Assembly (NCBI GenBank): GCA_020637195.1
Contig: JACJWK010000007.1
Span: forward strand, 69,750-133,749
DNA from: Microthrixaceae bacterium
Lineage (GTDB): Bacteria > Actinomycetota > Acidimicrobiia > Acidimicrobiales > DATDAH01
Reading direction: 5' to 3'
Length of the DNA: 64,000 bases
Shown here one piece after another: positions 54,771-63,449 of the stretch; position 1 is the stretch's first letter; each line of letters opens with the position of its first letter. The translations under genes and the position numbers were made by a program. Below the pieces are notes generated by a model, which made no database searches, was not told where the DNA came from, and was given only the letters and a program-made list of their open reading frames with translations.

Positions 54771-56753
54771 GTGCTCGACTACGTCTGGGTCATCCCTGCG
54801 CTGCCGCTGGCCGGCTTCCTCGTCCTGCTCTTCGGCGGCCAGCGCCTGAAGGAGCCGTGGCCGGGCGTCATCGGCGCGGTCACCGTGTCGGGGTCGTTCC
54901 TCGTCACCCTGGCGGTGTTCATCGACCTCCGCGGCATGCCGGCCGAGGAGCGCACCGTCGTCGACGTGCTCTACACGTGGCTGCCCGTCGGCGGGTTGCA
55001 CGTGGACGTGGCCACCCTGGCCGACCCGCTCTCGATCAGCATGTGCATGTTCGTCACCGGGATCGCCGCCCTGATCCACGTGTACTCGATCGGGTACATG
55101 CACGGGGACCCCAAGTTCGGGCGCTTCTTCGTCTACCTGAACCTGTTCGTCTTCTCGATGCTGGTGCTGGTCCTCGGCAACAGCCTCCTGCTCACCTTCG
55201 TGGGCTGGGAGGGCGTCGGGCTGTGCTCGTACTTCCTGATCTCGTTCTGGTTCACCGAGGAGGCCAACGCGGTCGCGGGCAAGAAGGCCTTCGTCACCAA
55301 CCGCATCGGTGACTTCGGCTTCATGCTGGCCATCTTCCTCACCTTCCTCACCGTCGGGTCGCTGGCCTACGAGGAGGTGCTGCCGGCGGCGGGCTCGATG
55401 GCCACCAGCACGGTCACCGCCATCGCCGCGCTGCTCTTCATCGGCGCCATCGGCAAGTCGGCCCAGATCCCGCTGTACGTGTGGCTGCCCGACGCGATGG
55501 CCGGCCCCACGCCCGTGTCGGCCCTCATCCACGCCGCCACCATGGTCACCGCGGGCGTCTACCTGATGATCCGCATCAACCCGCTGCTGGCGGTGTCGGC
55601 CGACTGGCTGCCCACCACCATCGCCTGGATCGGCGTGGCCACGGCCCTGCTGGCCGCCACCATCGCGGTCGCCCAGAACGACATCAAGAAGGTGCTCGCC
55701 TACTCGACGGTGAGCCAACTCGGCTTCATGTTCGTGGCCATCGGATCGGGCGCCTACGTGGCCGCGGCGTTCCACATGATCACGCACGCGTTCTTCAAGG
55801 GCCTCATGTTCCTCGCCGCCGGGTCGGTGATCCACGGCATGCACGAGGAGCAGGACATGCGCAAGATGGGCGGGCTGCGCCGGTACATGCCCGTCACCTT
55901 CCTCACCTTCCTGGTCGGGTGGCTGGCCATCGCCGGCATCCCGCCCTTCGCCGGCTTCTGGTCGAAAGACGAGATCCTGCTGTTCGCCTGGCAGGAGCAC
56001 GGCGTCGCCCTGTGGGTGGTGGGCCTCGTCGCCGCGCTGCTCACCGCGCTCTACATGAGCCGCCTGATGTTCCTCACGTTCTTCGGCGAGCCCCGATGGG
56101 GCGCGGCGGCCCTCGAGGGCAGCAGCGAGACCGCGGCCGAGGGCCACGGCGGGGACGACGGTGAGGACCCGGCCGAGGCGGTGCACGGCGAGCCCCACCT
56201 CGACGCCGACTTCCGGCCCCACGAGTCGCCCCCCACCATGACCGTGCCGCTCGTGCTGCTGGCCGTCTTCTCCGCCGGCGCCGGCATCTTCAACCTGCCC
56301 TTCTCGGCCAACTTCAAGTTCCTCGAGAGCTGGATCGAGCCGGTCGTCGAGACCGCCGAGGCCCACATCACCGTCTCGGGCGCCGAGCAGTTCGTCCTCG
56401 CCGCCATCTCGGTGGTGTTCGCCGCGGTCGGCATCTTCCTCGCCTACCGCACGTACCTCGCCCACAAGATCGACGCCTCGCTGTTCGAGCGCGACATCCT
56501 CGCCCGGGCCTGGCACATCGACGAGGGCTACGCCGCCTTCGTCAGCGGCCCGGGCACCTGGCTCTTCGACGCCCTGGTGTTCGTCGACACCCGCATCGTC
56601 GACGGCGCGGTCAACGGCGTCGCCACGGTCGTGCGGGGCGGGTCGCTCGGCCTGCGTCGCCTCCAGAGCGGCTACGTCCGCAACTACGCCCTGTGGCTGG
56701 CGGTGGGCGCGGTGCTCGTCCTGGCCTGGTTCCTGACGAAGGCGGGGATCTGA
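54771..56753 (+). CDS. nuoL: NADH-quinone oxidoreductase subunit L
   Basis: 660 aa antiporter-like proton-channel subunit with about 16 membrane helices, including the long lateral helix. GWEGVGLCSYFLISFW holds the channel Glu; LPDAMAGPTPVSALIHAATM is the family signature, followed by MVTAGVYL. An acidic hydrophilic loop lies near 470-500. GTG 54771 (LDYVWVIPALPL). TGATG overlap with nuoM. Confidence 0.95.
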   Translation: MLDYVWVIPALPLAGFLVLLFGGQRLKEPWPGVIGAVTVSGSFLVTLAVFIDLRGMPAEERTVVDVLYTWLPVGGLHVDVATLADPLSISMCMFVTGIAALIHVYSIGYMHGDPKFGRFFVYLNLFVFSMLVLVLGNSLLLTFVGWEGVGLCSYFLISFWFTEEANAVAGKKAFVTNRIGDFGFMLAIFLTFLTVGSLAYEEVLPAAGSMATSTVTAIAALLFIGAIGKSAQIPLYVWLPDAMAGPTPVSALIHAATMVTAGVYLMIRINPLLAVSADWLPTTIAWIGVATALLAATIAVAQNDIKKVLAYSTVSQLGFMFVAIGSGAYVAAAFHMITHAFFKGLMFLAAGSVIHGMHEEQDMRKMGGLRRYMPVTFLTFLVGWLAIAGIPPFAGFWSKDEILLFAWQEHGVALWVVGLVAALLTALYMSRLMFLTFFGEPRWGAAALEGSSETAAEGHGGDDGEDPAEAVHGEPHLDADFRPHESPPTMTVPLVLLAVFSAGAGIFNLPFSANFKFLESWIEPVVETAEAHITVSGAEQFVLAAISVVFAAVGIFLAYRTYLAHKIDASLFERDILARAWHIDEGYAAFVSGPGTWLFDALVFVDTRIVDGAVNGVATVVRGGSLGLRRLQSGYVRNYALWLAVGAVLVLAWFLTKAGI

Positions 56754-58387
56754 TGCTCGCCGCCGTGTCCCACTCGAGCCCGTCGTTCCCGCTGCTCACC
56801 GCGCTGGTGGTGCTGCCGGGGCTCGGCGCGCTCGTCGTGGCGTTGCTGCCCCGGCGCCGCCCCGAGCTGGTGCGCCTCACCGCGGTGCTGTTCTCCAGCG
56901 CGGTGGGGGCGCTCACCCTGTGGCTCCTGGCCGCCTTCGAGACCGGCGAGGGCGGGTTCCAGTTCGTCAGCCTCCACCCCTGGGTCGAGGACCTCGGCAT
57001 CTCGTGGCACCTCGGCGTCGACGGCATCTCGCTGCTGTTGGTGGTGCTCACCGGGATCCTGTTCCCGATCGCCATGCTGGGCGCGGCGCCCCACCACGAC
57101 CCGAAGCCGTACTACGCCTGGCTGCTCGTGCTCGAGGCGGGCTGCCTCGGCGTGTTCCTGGCCCTCGACCTGTTCGTCTTCTTCGTGTTCTTCGAGATCG
57201 TGCTGGTGCCGATGTACTTCCTCATCGGCGGCTGGGGCCACGGCAACCGGGTCTACGCGGCCCTGAAGTTCTTCCTGTTCACGATGTTCGGGTCGGCCCT
57301 GATGCTGGTCGGCATCTTGAGCCTGGTCATCTTGAGCGCCAAGGCCAGCGGTGGTCCCCTCACCTTCGACCTGGTCGAGCTGGCCACCAGCCAGTCCGTG
57401 GCCACGGTGACGGCGCGGTGGATCTTCCTGGCCTTCGCGATCGCGTTCGCGATCAAGACGCCGCTGTTCCCGGTGCACACCTGGCTGCCCGACGCCCACA
57501 CCGAGGCCCCCACCGCGGGCTCGGTGATCCTCGCCGGCGTGATGCTCAAGTTGGGCACCTACGGCTTCTTGCGCTTCGGGCTCTACCTGTTCCCCGAGGC
57601 CACGGTGTACTTCGCGCCGCTGCTGCTCACGCTCGGGACGATCGGGATCCTCTACGCCGCCGTCGTCGCCACCATGCAGAAGGACCTGAAGCGGCTGGTG
57701 GCCTACTCCTCGGTGGCCCACCTCGGCTTCATCGTGCTCGGCACGTTCGCCCTCACCCAGCAGGGCCTCACCGGCGGCGTGCTCCAGATGGTCAACCACG
57801 GCCTGTCCACCGGCGCCCTGTTCCTGCTCGTCGGCTTCATCTACGAGCGCCGCCACACCCGGGAGATCTCCGAGCTCAAGGGCCTCCAGACCGCGGCGCC
57901 CGTCCTGGCCGCGTTCTTCACGGTCACGATGTTCGCCTCCATCGGCCTGCCCGGCCTCAACGGCTTCGTGGGCGAGTTCCTGATCCTCACCGGCTCGTTC
58001 CTCACCGCCCGCTGGTGGACGGTGGCGGCCGCGCTCGGCGTGATCCTCGCCGCCCTCTACCTGCTGTGGGCCTACCAGCGGGTGTTCCACGGGCCCACCG
58101 ACGACGCCAACCGCGACATGGGCGACCTGAAGGGCTGGGAGTCGCTGGTGATGGTGCCGCTCGTGGCCCTCATCGTGTTCCTGGGGGTGTACCCCAAGCC
58201 GGCCCTCGACCGCATCGACCCGGCCGTCACCGAGCTGATCGACCACGTCGAGGAGTTCACCGACTACCGCGAGCCCACCGTGGCCACCGCCGGTGCCGCG
58301 GTCGGCGCCGAGCTCATCGCCGCCAACCCGCCCGAGGAGCACGGCGCGCACGGTGACGGCGACCCGCACGGGGAGGAGGGCGAGTGA
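56753..58387 (+). CDS. nuoM: NADH-quinone oxidoreductase subunit M
   Basis: 544 aa antiporter-like subunit. FFEIVLVPMYFLIGGWG has the channel Glu; HTWLPDAHTEAPTAGSVILA is the signature, followed by KLVAYSS-like sequence and LNGFVGEFLIL. The C-terminal tail is rich in His, Gly, Asp and Glu (HGAHGDGDPHGEE), perhaps metal-binding. The stop overlaps nuoN by 4 nt. Confidence 0.95.
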   Translation: MLAAVSHSSPSFPLLTALVVLPGLGALVVALLPRRRPELVRLTAVLFSSAVGALTLWLLAAFETGEGGFQFVSLHPWVEDLGISWHLGVDGISLLLVVLTGILFPIAMLGAAPHHDPKPYYAWLLVLEAGCLGVFLALDLFVFFVFFEIVLVPMYFLIGGWGHGNRVYAALKFFLFTMFGSALMLVGILSLVILSAKASGGPLTFDLVELATSQSVATVTARWIFLAFAIAFAIKTPLFPVHTWLPDAHTEAPTAGSVILAGVMLKLGTYGFLRFGLYLFPEATVYFAPLLLTLGTIGILYAAVVATMQKDLKRLVAYSSVAHLGFIVLGTFALTQQGLTGGVLQMVNHGLSTGALFLLVGFIYERRHTREISELKGLQTAAPVLAAFFTVTMFASIGLPGLNGFVGEFLILTGSFLTARWWTVAAALGVILAALYLLWAYQRVFHGPTDDANRDMGDLKGWESLVMVPLVALIVFLGVYPKPALDRIDPAVTELIDHVEEFTDYREPTVATAGAAVGAELIAANPPEEHGAHGDGDPHGEEGE

Positions 58388-59949
58388 CGGCCGCGATCCA
58401 CACCCTCGCGTCCCTCGCGCAGGCCAACGGCGCCCAGGTCGACCCGCTCGACACGCCGAGCATCGAGTGGGCGGCGCTGTGGCCGGCCATCTGCCTGGCC
58501 CTCGGCGCCATCTTGCTGCTCACCATCGCGTCGCTCGCCAAGCGCTGGCTGTTCGAGGGGTTCTACGCGCTGTTCACGGTGGTGGCGGGCCTCGCCGCCA
58601 TCGCCACGTCGATCCCGCTGTGGGACCGGGTCCAAGACGGCGACGGGCCGTTCAGCGCGGTGGCCCAGGCCGTCGGCGTCGACGGCTTCTCCGTCTACCT
58701 CACCGTCGTCATCGCCAGCGCCGTGGTCCTGACCGCGCTGCTCGCCGACGGGTACCTCCGCCGCGAGGGCATGGACGGGCCCGAGTTCTACGTCCTCATG
58801 CTGCTCTCGGCCACCGGCGGCGTGATCATGGCGTCGGCGAACGACCTGATCGTGATGTTCCTCGGCCTCGAGACGCTGTCGATCAGCGTGTACGTGCTGG
58901 CCGCCATGCACCGCCGGCGGGCCACCTCGCAGGAGGCGGGCATCAAGTACTTCGTGCTCGGTGCCTTCTCGTCGGCGTTCTTCCTGTACGGCATCGCGAT
59001 GGTCTACGGCGCCACCGGCTCGACGAACATGGTCGAGATCTCGTCGTTCCTGTCCGGACAGATCCCGCTGAACGACACCGCCCTGCTGGCCGGCTTCGCC
59101 TTCCTGCTCGTGGGCTTCGGGTTCAAGATCGCCGCGGTCCCGTTCCACAGCTGGACGCCCGACGTGTACCAGGGCGCGCCCACCCCCGTCGTCGCGTACA
59201 TGGCCTCGGGCGTGAAGGTGGCGGGCTTCGCCGGGCTCATCCGGGTGTTCTCGCTGACCTTCGAGACCTACGCCACCGACTGGCAGCCGATCGTCTACGC
59301 CCTCGCCGTGCTGACCCTGGTGGTCGGTGCGCTGCTGGCCGTCGTCCAGACCGACGTGAAGCGCATGCTCGCCTACTCGTCGATCAACCACGCGGGCTTC
59401 ATCCTGCTCGGCGTGCAGGCAGCCACCGCGCAGGGCACCTCGGCGTCGCTGTTCTACCTGGCCGCCTACACGTTCATGGTCATCGGGACGTTCGGCGTGA
59501 TCACCGTGGTCAGCCGCCGGGGCGACGAGCTCACGACCCTGGACGACTTCAAGGGCCTGGCCGGAAGCCGCCCGGTGCTGGCGCTGGTGTTCACGATCTT
59601 CCTGCTGGCCCAGGCCGGGGTGCCCCTCACCTCGGGCTTCTTCGCCAAGTTCTACGTGCTCGAGGCCGCGGTCGACGCCAGCTCGTACTGGCTGGCCCTC
59701 GTGGCCATGCTCACCGCGGTGATCGCCGCCTTCTTGTACCTCCGCATCATCGTGGCGATGTACATGGGGGCGCCCGACGGGGACGACCCGCTCCCCGAGC
59801 TCGACGGTCCCGAGGTGGAGGTTCCGGCCGCCGCCGGCCTGGCCCTCGCCCTCTGCCTGGCGGTCACGGTGTTCGTGGGCTTCTTCCCCCAGCACCTGGT
59901 CGACCTGGCCAACGACGCCATCCCCGTCCTCGTGGCGACGGCCCCCTGA
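58384..59949 (+). CDS. nuoN: NADH-quinone oxidoreductase subunit N
   Basis: 521 aa, about 14 membrane helices, third antiporter-like subunit. GLETLSISVYVLAAMHRR, FHSWTPDVYQGAPTPVVAYM and MLAYSSINHAGFILLG are typical. Last gene of the operon, followed by a strong hairpin. GTG 58384 in GTGA overlap with nuoM. Confidence 0.95.
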   Translation: MTAAIHTLASLAQANGAQVDPLDTPSIEWAALWPAICLALGAILLLTIASLAKRWLFEGFYALFTVVAGLAAIATSIPLWDRVQDGDGPFSAVAQAVGVDGFSVYLTVVIASAVVLTALLADGYLRREGMDGPEFYVLMLLSATGGVIMASANDLIVMFLGLETLSISVYVLAAMHRRRATSQEAGIKYFVLGAFSSAFFLYGIAMVYGATGSTNMVEISSFLSGQIPLNDTALLAGFAFLLVGFGFKIAAVPFHSWTPDVYQGAPTPVVAYMASGVKVAGFAGLIRVFSLTFETYATDWQPIVYALAVLTLVVGALLAVVQTDVKRMLAYSSINHAGFILLGVQAATAQGTSASLFYLAAYTFMVIGTFGVITVVSRRGDELTTLDDFKGLAGSRPVLALVFTIFLLAQAGVPLTSGFFAKFYVLEAAVDASSYWLALVAMLTAVIAAFLYLRIIVAMYMGAPDGDDPLPELDGPEVEVPAAAGLALALCLAVTVFVGFFPQHLVDLANDAIPVLVATAP

Positions 59950-59966
59950 GTCCACCCCTCCTCCTT

Positions 59967-60018
59967 CGTTCTGGGACCACGCTGATGCTCTGGACGACAC
60001 CACGGTGGTCCCAGAACG
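59967..60018 (+). terminator. 14-bp-stem hairpin after the respiratory operon
   Basis: CGTTCTGGGACCAC (59967-59980) pairs exactly with GTGGTCCCAGAACG (60005-60018) around a 24-nt loop, starting 18 nt after the nuoN stop. No U-tract. It ends the 21-kb bc/nuo transcription unit and overlaps the leader of the next gene. Confidence 0.65.
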
Positions 60019-60037
60019 GGAGCGTGGCGGTCGCGCC

Positions 60038-60733
60038 ATGACCGACTTCGGCCCGCTCACCCTCGAGCGCCGCGACGAGGTGGCGCTGATCACGCTGACC
60101 GCGGGCGACAACCGGTTCAACCCGACGTCGCTGGCGGCGTGGCACGCGGCCCTCGACGAGGTGGAGGGCGACGACTCGCTGGCCGCCCTGGTCACCACCG
60201 GGACCGGCAAGTTCTATTCGAACGGCCTCGACCTGGATTGGATGGGGTCGCTGGCCCCCGAGGACCGCGGCCAGTCCGCCGAGATGGTCAGCGGCACGAT
60301 CCGCCTGCTGGGCCGGCTGCTCGGCTTCCCGATGTACACCGTGGCCGCCATCAACGGCCACGCCTTCGCGGCCGGTGCGATGCTCACCCTGGCCCACGAC
60401 GCCCGGGTGATGCGCACCGACCGCGGCTTCTGGTGCCTGCCCGAGGTCGACCTGGGCATGCCGTTCGCCCCGGGCATGGCCGCCATCGTGCAGGCCCGAC
60501 TCACCGCCCAGGTGGCCCACGAGGCCGTGGTGACCGGCCGGCGCTACCCGGCCGACGAGGCCCGGGCCACGGCCATCGTCGACGCCGTGGCTCCCGAGGA
60601 CGAGGTGGTGCGCGACGCGGTGGCACGGGCGGCGACGCAGGCCGGCCGCGGCCGCTCGTCGATCGGCCAGCTCAAGCGCGACCTCTACGGCCCCGTCCTC
60701 GACGTCATGGCCGAGGGCGCCCTGCCCGGCTGA
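60038..60733 (+). CDS. Enoyl-CoA hydratase/isomerase family protein (Delta3,Delta2-enoyl-CoA isomerase-like)
   Basis: 231 aa crotonase fold, cytosolic. Oxyanion-hole segments are FYSNGLDLDWM (about 59-69) and INGHAFAAGAMLTLAHDARV (about 104-123). WCLPEVDLGMPF follows with a Glu at the isomerase catalytic position and no second Glu in the preceding helix, which favours isomerase over hydratase activity. A role in oxidation of unsaturated fatty acids is likely. ATG 60038 is chosen; an upstream GTG lies inside the terminator hairpin. Confidence 0.85.
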   Translation: MTDFGPLTLERRDEVALITLTAGDNRFNPTSLAAWHAALDEVEGDDSLAALVTTGTGKFYSNGLDLDWMGSLAPEDRGQSAEMVSGTIRLLGRLLGFPMYTVAAINGHAFAAGAMLTLAHDARVMRTDRGFWCLPEVDLGMPFAPGMAAIVQARLTAQVAHEAVVTGRRYPADEARATAIVDAVAPEDEVVRDAVARAATQAGRGRSSIGQLKRDLYGPVLDVMAEGALPG

Positions 60734-60742
60734 ACCCGCCCG

Positions 60743-60901
60743 TCAGCTCCGCGGCAGCTCGCTCTGCACGCCCCGGATCGCGCGGGTGCAGGCCACCACC
60801 ACGACGGCGTCGAGGCGCTCGGCGACCGGGTCCCGGGTGAGGACGATGACGGGGCGGTCGCCCGACGGGGTCTCGGCCCACCAGACCTCGCCCCTCACCA
60901 C
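60743..60901 (-). pseudogene. MazF/PemK-type toxin, truncated
   Basis: 52 aa. The N-terminal half of a MazF fold is clear: VRGEVWWAETP, then GDRPVIVLTRDPVAERLDAV and VVVACTR, containing the catalytic Arg position and the Thr. The frame then stops after GVQSELPRS, where MazF proteins normally continue for 45-55 residues. No continuation is seen in other frames, because the convergent enoyl-CoA gene ends 9 nt away. Likely inactive, or a fragment left by a deletion. The start overlaps mazE (stop 60895). Confidence 0.65.
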
Positions 60902-61128
60902 GACGGGGTGGCCTCCCAGTCGCGGACGTCGTCACCGACGGCGATCTCGGCCTCGCTGAGCGGCTGCCCGGCGTAGCGCTCGGCGTCCCGCTCGCAGGCC
61001 ACCCGGTAGAGGTACAGCTCGAGGGCGCGGCGCAGGCCCTCGGAGCGGGACGGGTGCACCTCCGGGACCAGCGCGTCGAGCTGGGTCAGGAGCTCGTCGG
61101 GCACGCGAAGCGTCACCGGTGTCGTCAT
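60895..61128 (-). CDS. Ribbon-helix-helix antitoxin (MazE-type partner)
   Basis: 77 aa. The N-terminal RHH fold TPVTLRVPDELLTQLDALV with PSRSEGLRRALELYL binds DNA; the acidic C-terminal part (about 50-77) should wrap the toxin. ATG 61128 stands 6 nt after TACCGT. The toxin directly downstream is truncated, so the antitoxin may now act as an orphan repressor. Confidence 0.75.
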   Translation of the reverse strand: MTTPVTLRVPDELLTQLDALVPEVHPSRSEGLRRALELYLYRVACERDAERYAGQPLSEAEIAVGDDVRDWEATPSW

Positions 61129-61134
61129 ACGTCG

Positions 61135-61140
61135 ACGGTA
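61135..61140 (-). promoter_or_regulatory. -10-like hexamer 6 nt before the RHH antitoxin
   Basis: TACCGT on the minus strand; 6 nt to ATG 61128. Predicted leaderless promoter in the 38-bp gap downstream of vapC. Confidence 0.4.
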
Positions 61141-61166
61141 CGTAGCGTCGGACAGTCGAAGGAGGG

Positions 61167-61574
61167 TCACGGCGCCACCGGCTCGATGCGGAGGGGGGCG
61201 ACCCGGGCGATGCGGTCGAAGTCGGCGTCGGCGTGCAGCAGGGACGCGCCCGCTTCGATCACCGGGACGGCGATCAGGCAGTCGGTCATCTTGCGGATCG
61301 TGAGCCCCTGGCGGCGAGCGGCGCGGTAAAGGGCGGCGGCGTCCTCGTAGCCCTGGAACGGGTCGAGGCGCAGCATGGTGAAGCCGGTCAGCTGATCGGC
61401 GAGCCGCGAGGCCTGCGCCTCACCTCGGGCGCCGGCGAGCACCTCCATGAGCACGACCTCGGTGATCGCGAGTTGCACCCGTGGATCCCGCCCGAGGCGG
61501 ACCACGGTTCGGTGGACCGCGGAGCCCGTCCCCCGCAGGAACTCGATGACCGCCGAGGTGTCTAGTACAACCAA
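61167..61574 (-). CDS. vapC: PIN-domain RNase toxin VapC
   Basis: 135 aa. The four acidic PIN residues are visible: LDTSAVIEF (Asp), TEVVLMEVL (Glu), RKMTDCLIA (Asp) and [10 protein letters not shown] (Asp). VapC toxins cleave tRNA or rRNA. Start TTG 61574 gives the usual short N-terminus before the first Asp and overlaps the vapB stop by 13 nt. It appears intact. Confidence 0.85.
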   Translation of the reverse strand: MVVLDTSAVIEFLRGTGSAVHRTVVRLGRDPRVQLAITEVVLMEVLAGARGEAQASRLADQLTGFTMLRLDPFQGYEDAAALYRAARRQGLTIRKMTDCLIAVPVIEAGASLLHADADFDRIARVAPLRIEPVAP

Positions 61575-61774
61575 TCGGGGAACCGGGTCTGGCGCATCTC
61601 GTCCAGGTCGCCCTCCCAGCCGGTGCCCTCGAGCGCGAGGAAGCCCTCCCGCGAGCCTCGTCCGACCAGGCGTCGCAGGGCGAAGTCGACGACCTCGCGC
61701 GTCGTCTCGATGCCGTAGAGCTCCTTGGCCTTGGCCACCAGCTCGTCGTCGATCACGATGTTGGTCCGGCCCAC
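61562..61774 (-). CDS. vapB: Antitoxin VapB
   Basis: 70 aa from GTG 61774. [19 protein letters not shown] and [16 protein letters not shown] form the RHH/VapB type II domain; the C-terminal Trp-rich tail ([20 protein letters not shown]) should bind VapC. An ATG at 61792 would add 6 residues. TACGGT lies 7 nt before GTG 61774. Confidence 0.82.
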   Translation of the reverse strand: MGRTNIVIDDELVAKAKELYGIETTREVVDFALRRLVGRGSREGFLALEGTGWEGDLDEMRQTRFPDWLY

Positions 61775-61781
61775 GAGGCGC

Positions 61782-61787
61782 ACCGTA
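61782..61787 (-). promoter_or_regulatory. -10-like hexamer 7 nt before vapB
   Basis: TACGGT on the minus strand, 7 nt from GTG 61774; the predicted leaderless start favours this GTG over the ATG at 61792. Confidence 0.4.
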
Positions 61788-61794
61788 CACATCC

Positions 61795-62031
61795 CTACAC
61801 ATCGTGTCGACGGGAAACCAGCACCACCGTCGAGGCGGCGACCACCCAGAGGACGACGAGCCCCCAGCCGGGCCGGAGGCGGACCTCGGAGCCGTCGGCC
61901 GTGGTGTCGTGGTGCACGACCCAGACCGCCATGGGGCCGAGGGCGGCGCGGCCGGTGGCGGTGGCCGCCACCAGCAGGCCGAGGGTGAGGGCGACGGTGG
62001 CGAGCAGGACGAGGCGGGCGGGGCGGGTCAC
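61795..62031 (-). CDS. Small two-helix membrane protein of an ABC exporter operon
   Basis: 78 aa with membrane helices at about 5-25 ([20 protein letters not shown]) and 56-72 ([17 protein letters not shown]). GTG 62031 overlaps the permease stop (GTGA), so it is translationally coupled to the exporter and may be an accessory subunit. No family recognised. Confidence 0.6.
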   Translation of the reverse strand: MTRPARLVLLATVALTLGLLVAATATGRAALGPMAVWVVHHDTTADGSEVRLRPGWGLVVLWVVAASTVVLVSRRHDV

Positions 62032-63449
62032 GAGGGCCTCCGGTGGGATCGTTCGAGGGCGGCGGCCGCGAGCAGCGCGGCGAGCGCGGTGGCGGGGGAG
62101 AGGGCGGCCAGCACCGGCGTCCCGAGGCGGCCGACGAGGGCGACGAGGGCGGTGGTCAGCGCCGCCGCCCCGAGGACGGCCCCGGCCTCGGCCGACCCGT
62201 CGCCGAGCTCGGGCGTGAGCGCCGTCGACACCGCGACGGCCACGGCGGTGAAGGGCACCAGGGCGGCGAGCCATCCGCCCGCGGTGGCCGGCGAGACGAG
62301 GGTGCCGACGAGCACGAGCGCCGGGACGGAGGCGACCAGCACCACGACCAGGGTCCCGGCCGTCAACGCGGCCACGTGGGGGCCCGAGGCGATCCCGAGC
62401 AGGGACTCGGCCGGCCGCCGGCGGTCCGAGAGCCCCCGGGCCAGCGCCGCGGGCGCGCTGGTGACCTGGGCGCCGAGCAGGGGCAGGACCCAGGGGTCGA
62501 CCGTGGCGGGCAGGCGCCGGGTGGCCCACGCCGCGGTGGCGGCCAGGACCGCGCCGGTGACGCCGGCGACCAGCAGCGCCTCCAGCGTCCGCGGGTGGCG
62601 GAGCAGGCGGCGCGCCTCCACCCGGGTGAGGGCCGCGGGCCCCGCGACCCGGACGGGCCGCACGGGCGAAGCGGCCCGCGGGGCGACCGCGGGGCGCGCC
62701 GCGACCGCGGCTGCGGTGAGTGCGGCGGTGACCGCCACCGCGCCGAGCACCACCCCGGGACCGGGGTCGACGAGGGCGAGCCAGGGCAGCGACCAGCCCA
62801 GCGGCGCGAGGGCCAGGGCGCCGGTGGCGTCGCCGAGGCGGAGGAGCACGGGCAGGGGTGCGGCCACCGACGCGCCGACGAGACCGAACCACCCGAGGAC
62901 CGCCAGGGTGAGGCGCAGCGGGCCGAGCACGGTGCCGGCCGCGACCCGGCCGGCGAGACCGTGGAGCACCGCCCCGGCCGCCATGCCGCCCGAGACGACC
63001 AGCACCAGCACGCCCGAGACGGCGCCGGCCGAGCGGCCCGAGGCCGCCGCCCCGATGATCACGGCCGGCGGGCCCAGCACCAACAGGCCCGCCAGCCCGA
63101 CGACGCCGAGGAGCAGCGCCGCCGCGCCCTCGACCGGGCGCCGCCCGACCGGGAGGGTGCGCAGGAACCCGAGCGACGGCGGCACCGTGGTGGCGTGGGC
63201 GACGAGGAGGCCGAAGCCGGCCGCCACCGCCCAGGTGGCGACGACCAGGGCCAGGGCGAGCAGGTCGTCGCCGCGCTCCGGCGCCCGCCCGGTCAGTGCC
63301 CCACCGAGCCCGCCCAGCACGAGGGCGACGGCCGCGCCGCCACGGACCAGGCCCCCCGGCGTGGTGCCCGCCGCCACCGCCCACCGCCGCAGCACGAGCC
63401 CGCCCAGCAAGCGGGGCAGCGAGGGTGAGGGGCAGGCGCTCGGGGGCAT
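62028..63449 (-). CDS. ABC transporter permease
   Basis: 473 aa, very hydrophobic, about 10-12 helices, no other motif. ATG 63449 ([16 protein letters not shown]) lies in ATGA overlap with the ATPase gene upstream. Together they form a two-component ABC exporter; the substrate is not evident (such pairs often export lipids, peptides or drugs, or serve resistance). Confidence 0.75.
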   Translation of the reverse strand: MPPSACPSPSLPRLLGGLVLRRWAVAAGTTPGGLVRGGAAVALVLGGLGGALTGRAPERGDDLLALALVVATWAVAAGFGLLVAHATTVPPSLGFLRTLPVGRRPVEGAAALLLGVVGLAGLLVLGPPAVIIGAAASGRSAGAVSGVLVLVVSGGMAAGAVLHGLAGRVAAGTVLGPLRLTLAVLGWFGLVGASVAAPLPVLLRLGDATGALALAPLGWSLPWLALVDPGPGVVLGAVAVTAALTAAAVAARPAVAPRAASPVRPVRVAGPAALTRVEARRLLRHPRTLEALLVAGVTGAVLAATAAWATRRLPATVDPWVLPLLGAQVTSAPAALARGLSDRRRPAESLLGIASGPHVAALTAGTLVVVLVASVPALVLVGTLVSPATAGGWLAALVPFTAVAVAVSTALTPELGDGSAEAGAVLGAAALTTALVALVGRLGTPVLAALSPATALAALLAAAALERSHRRPS

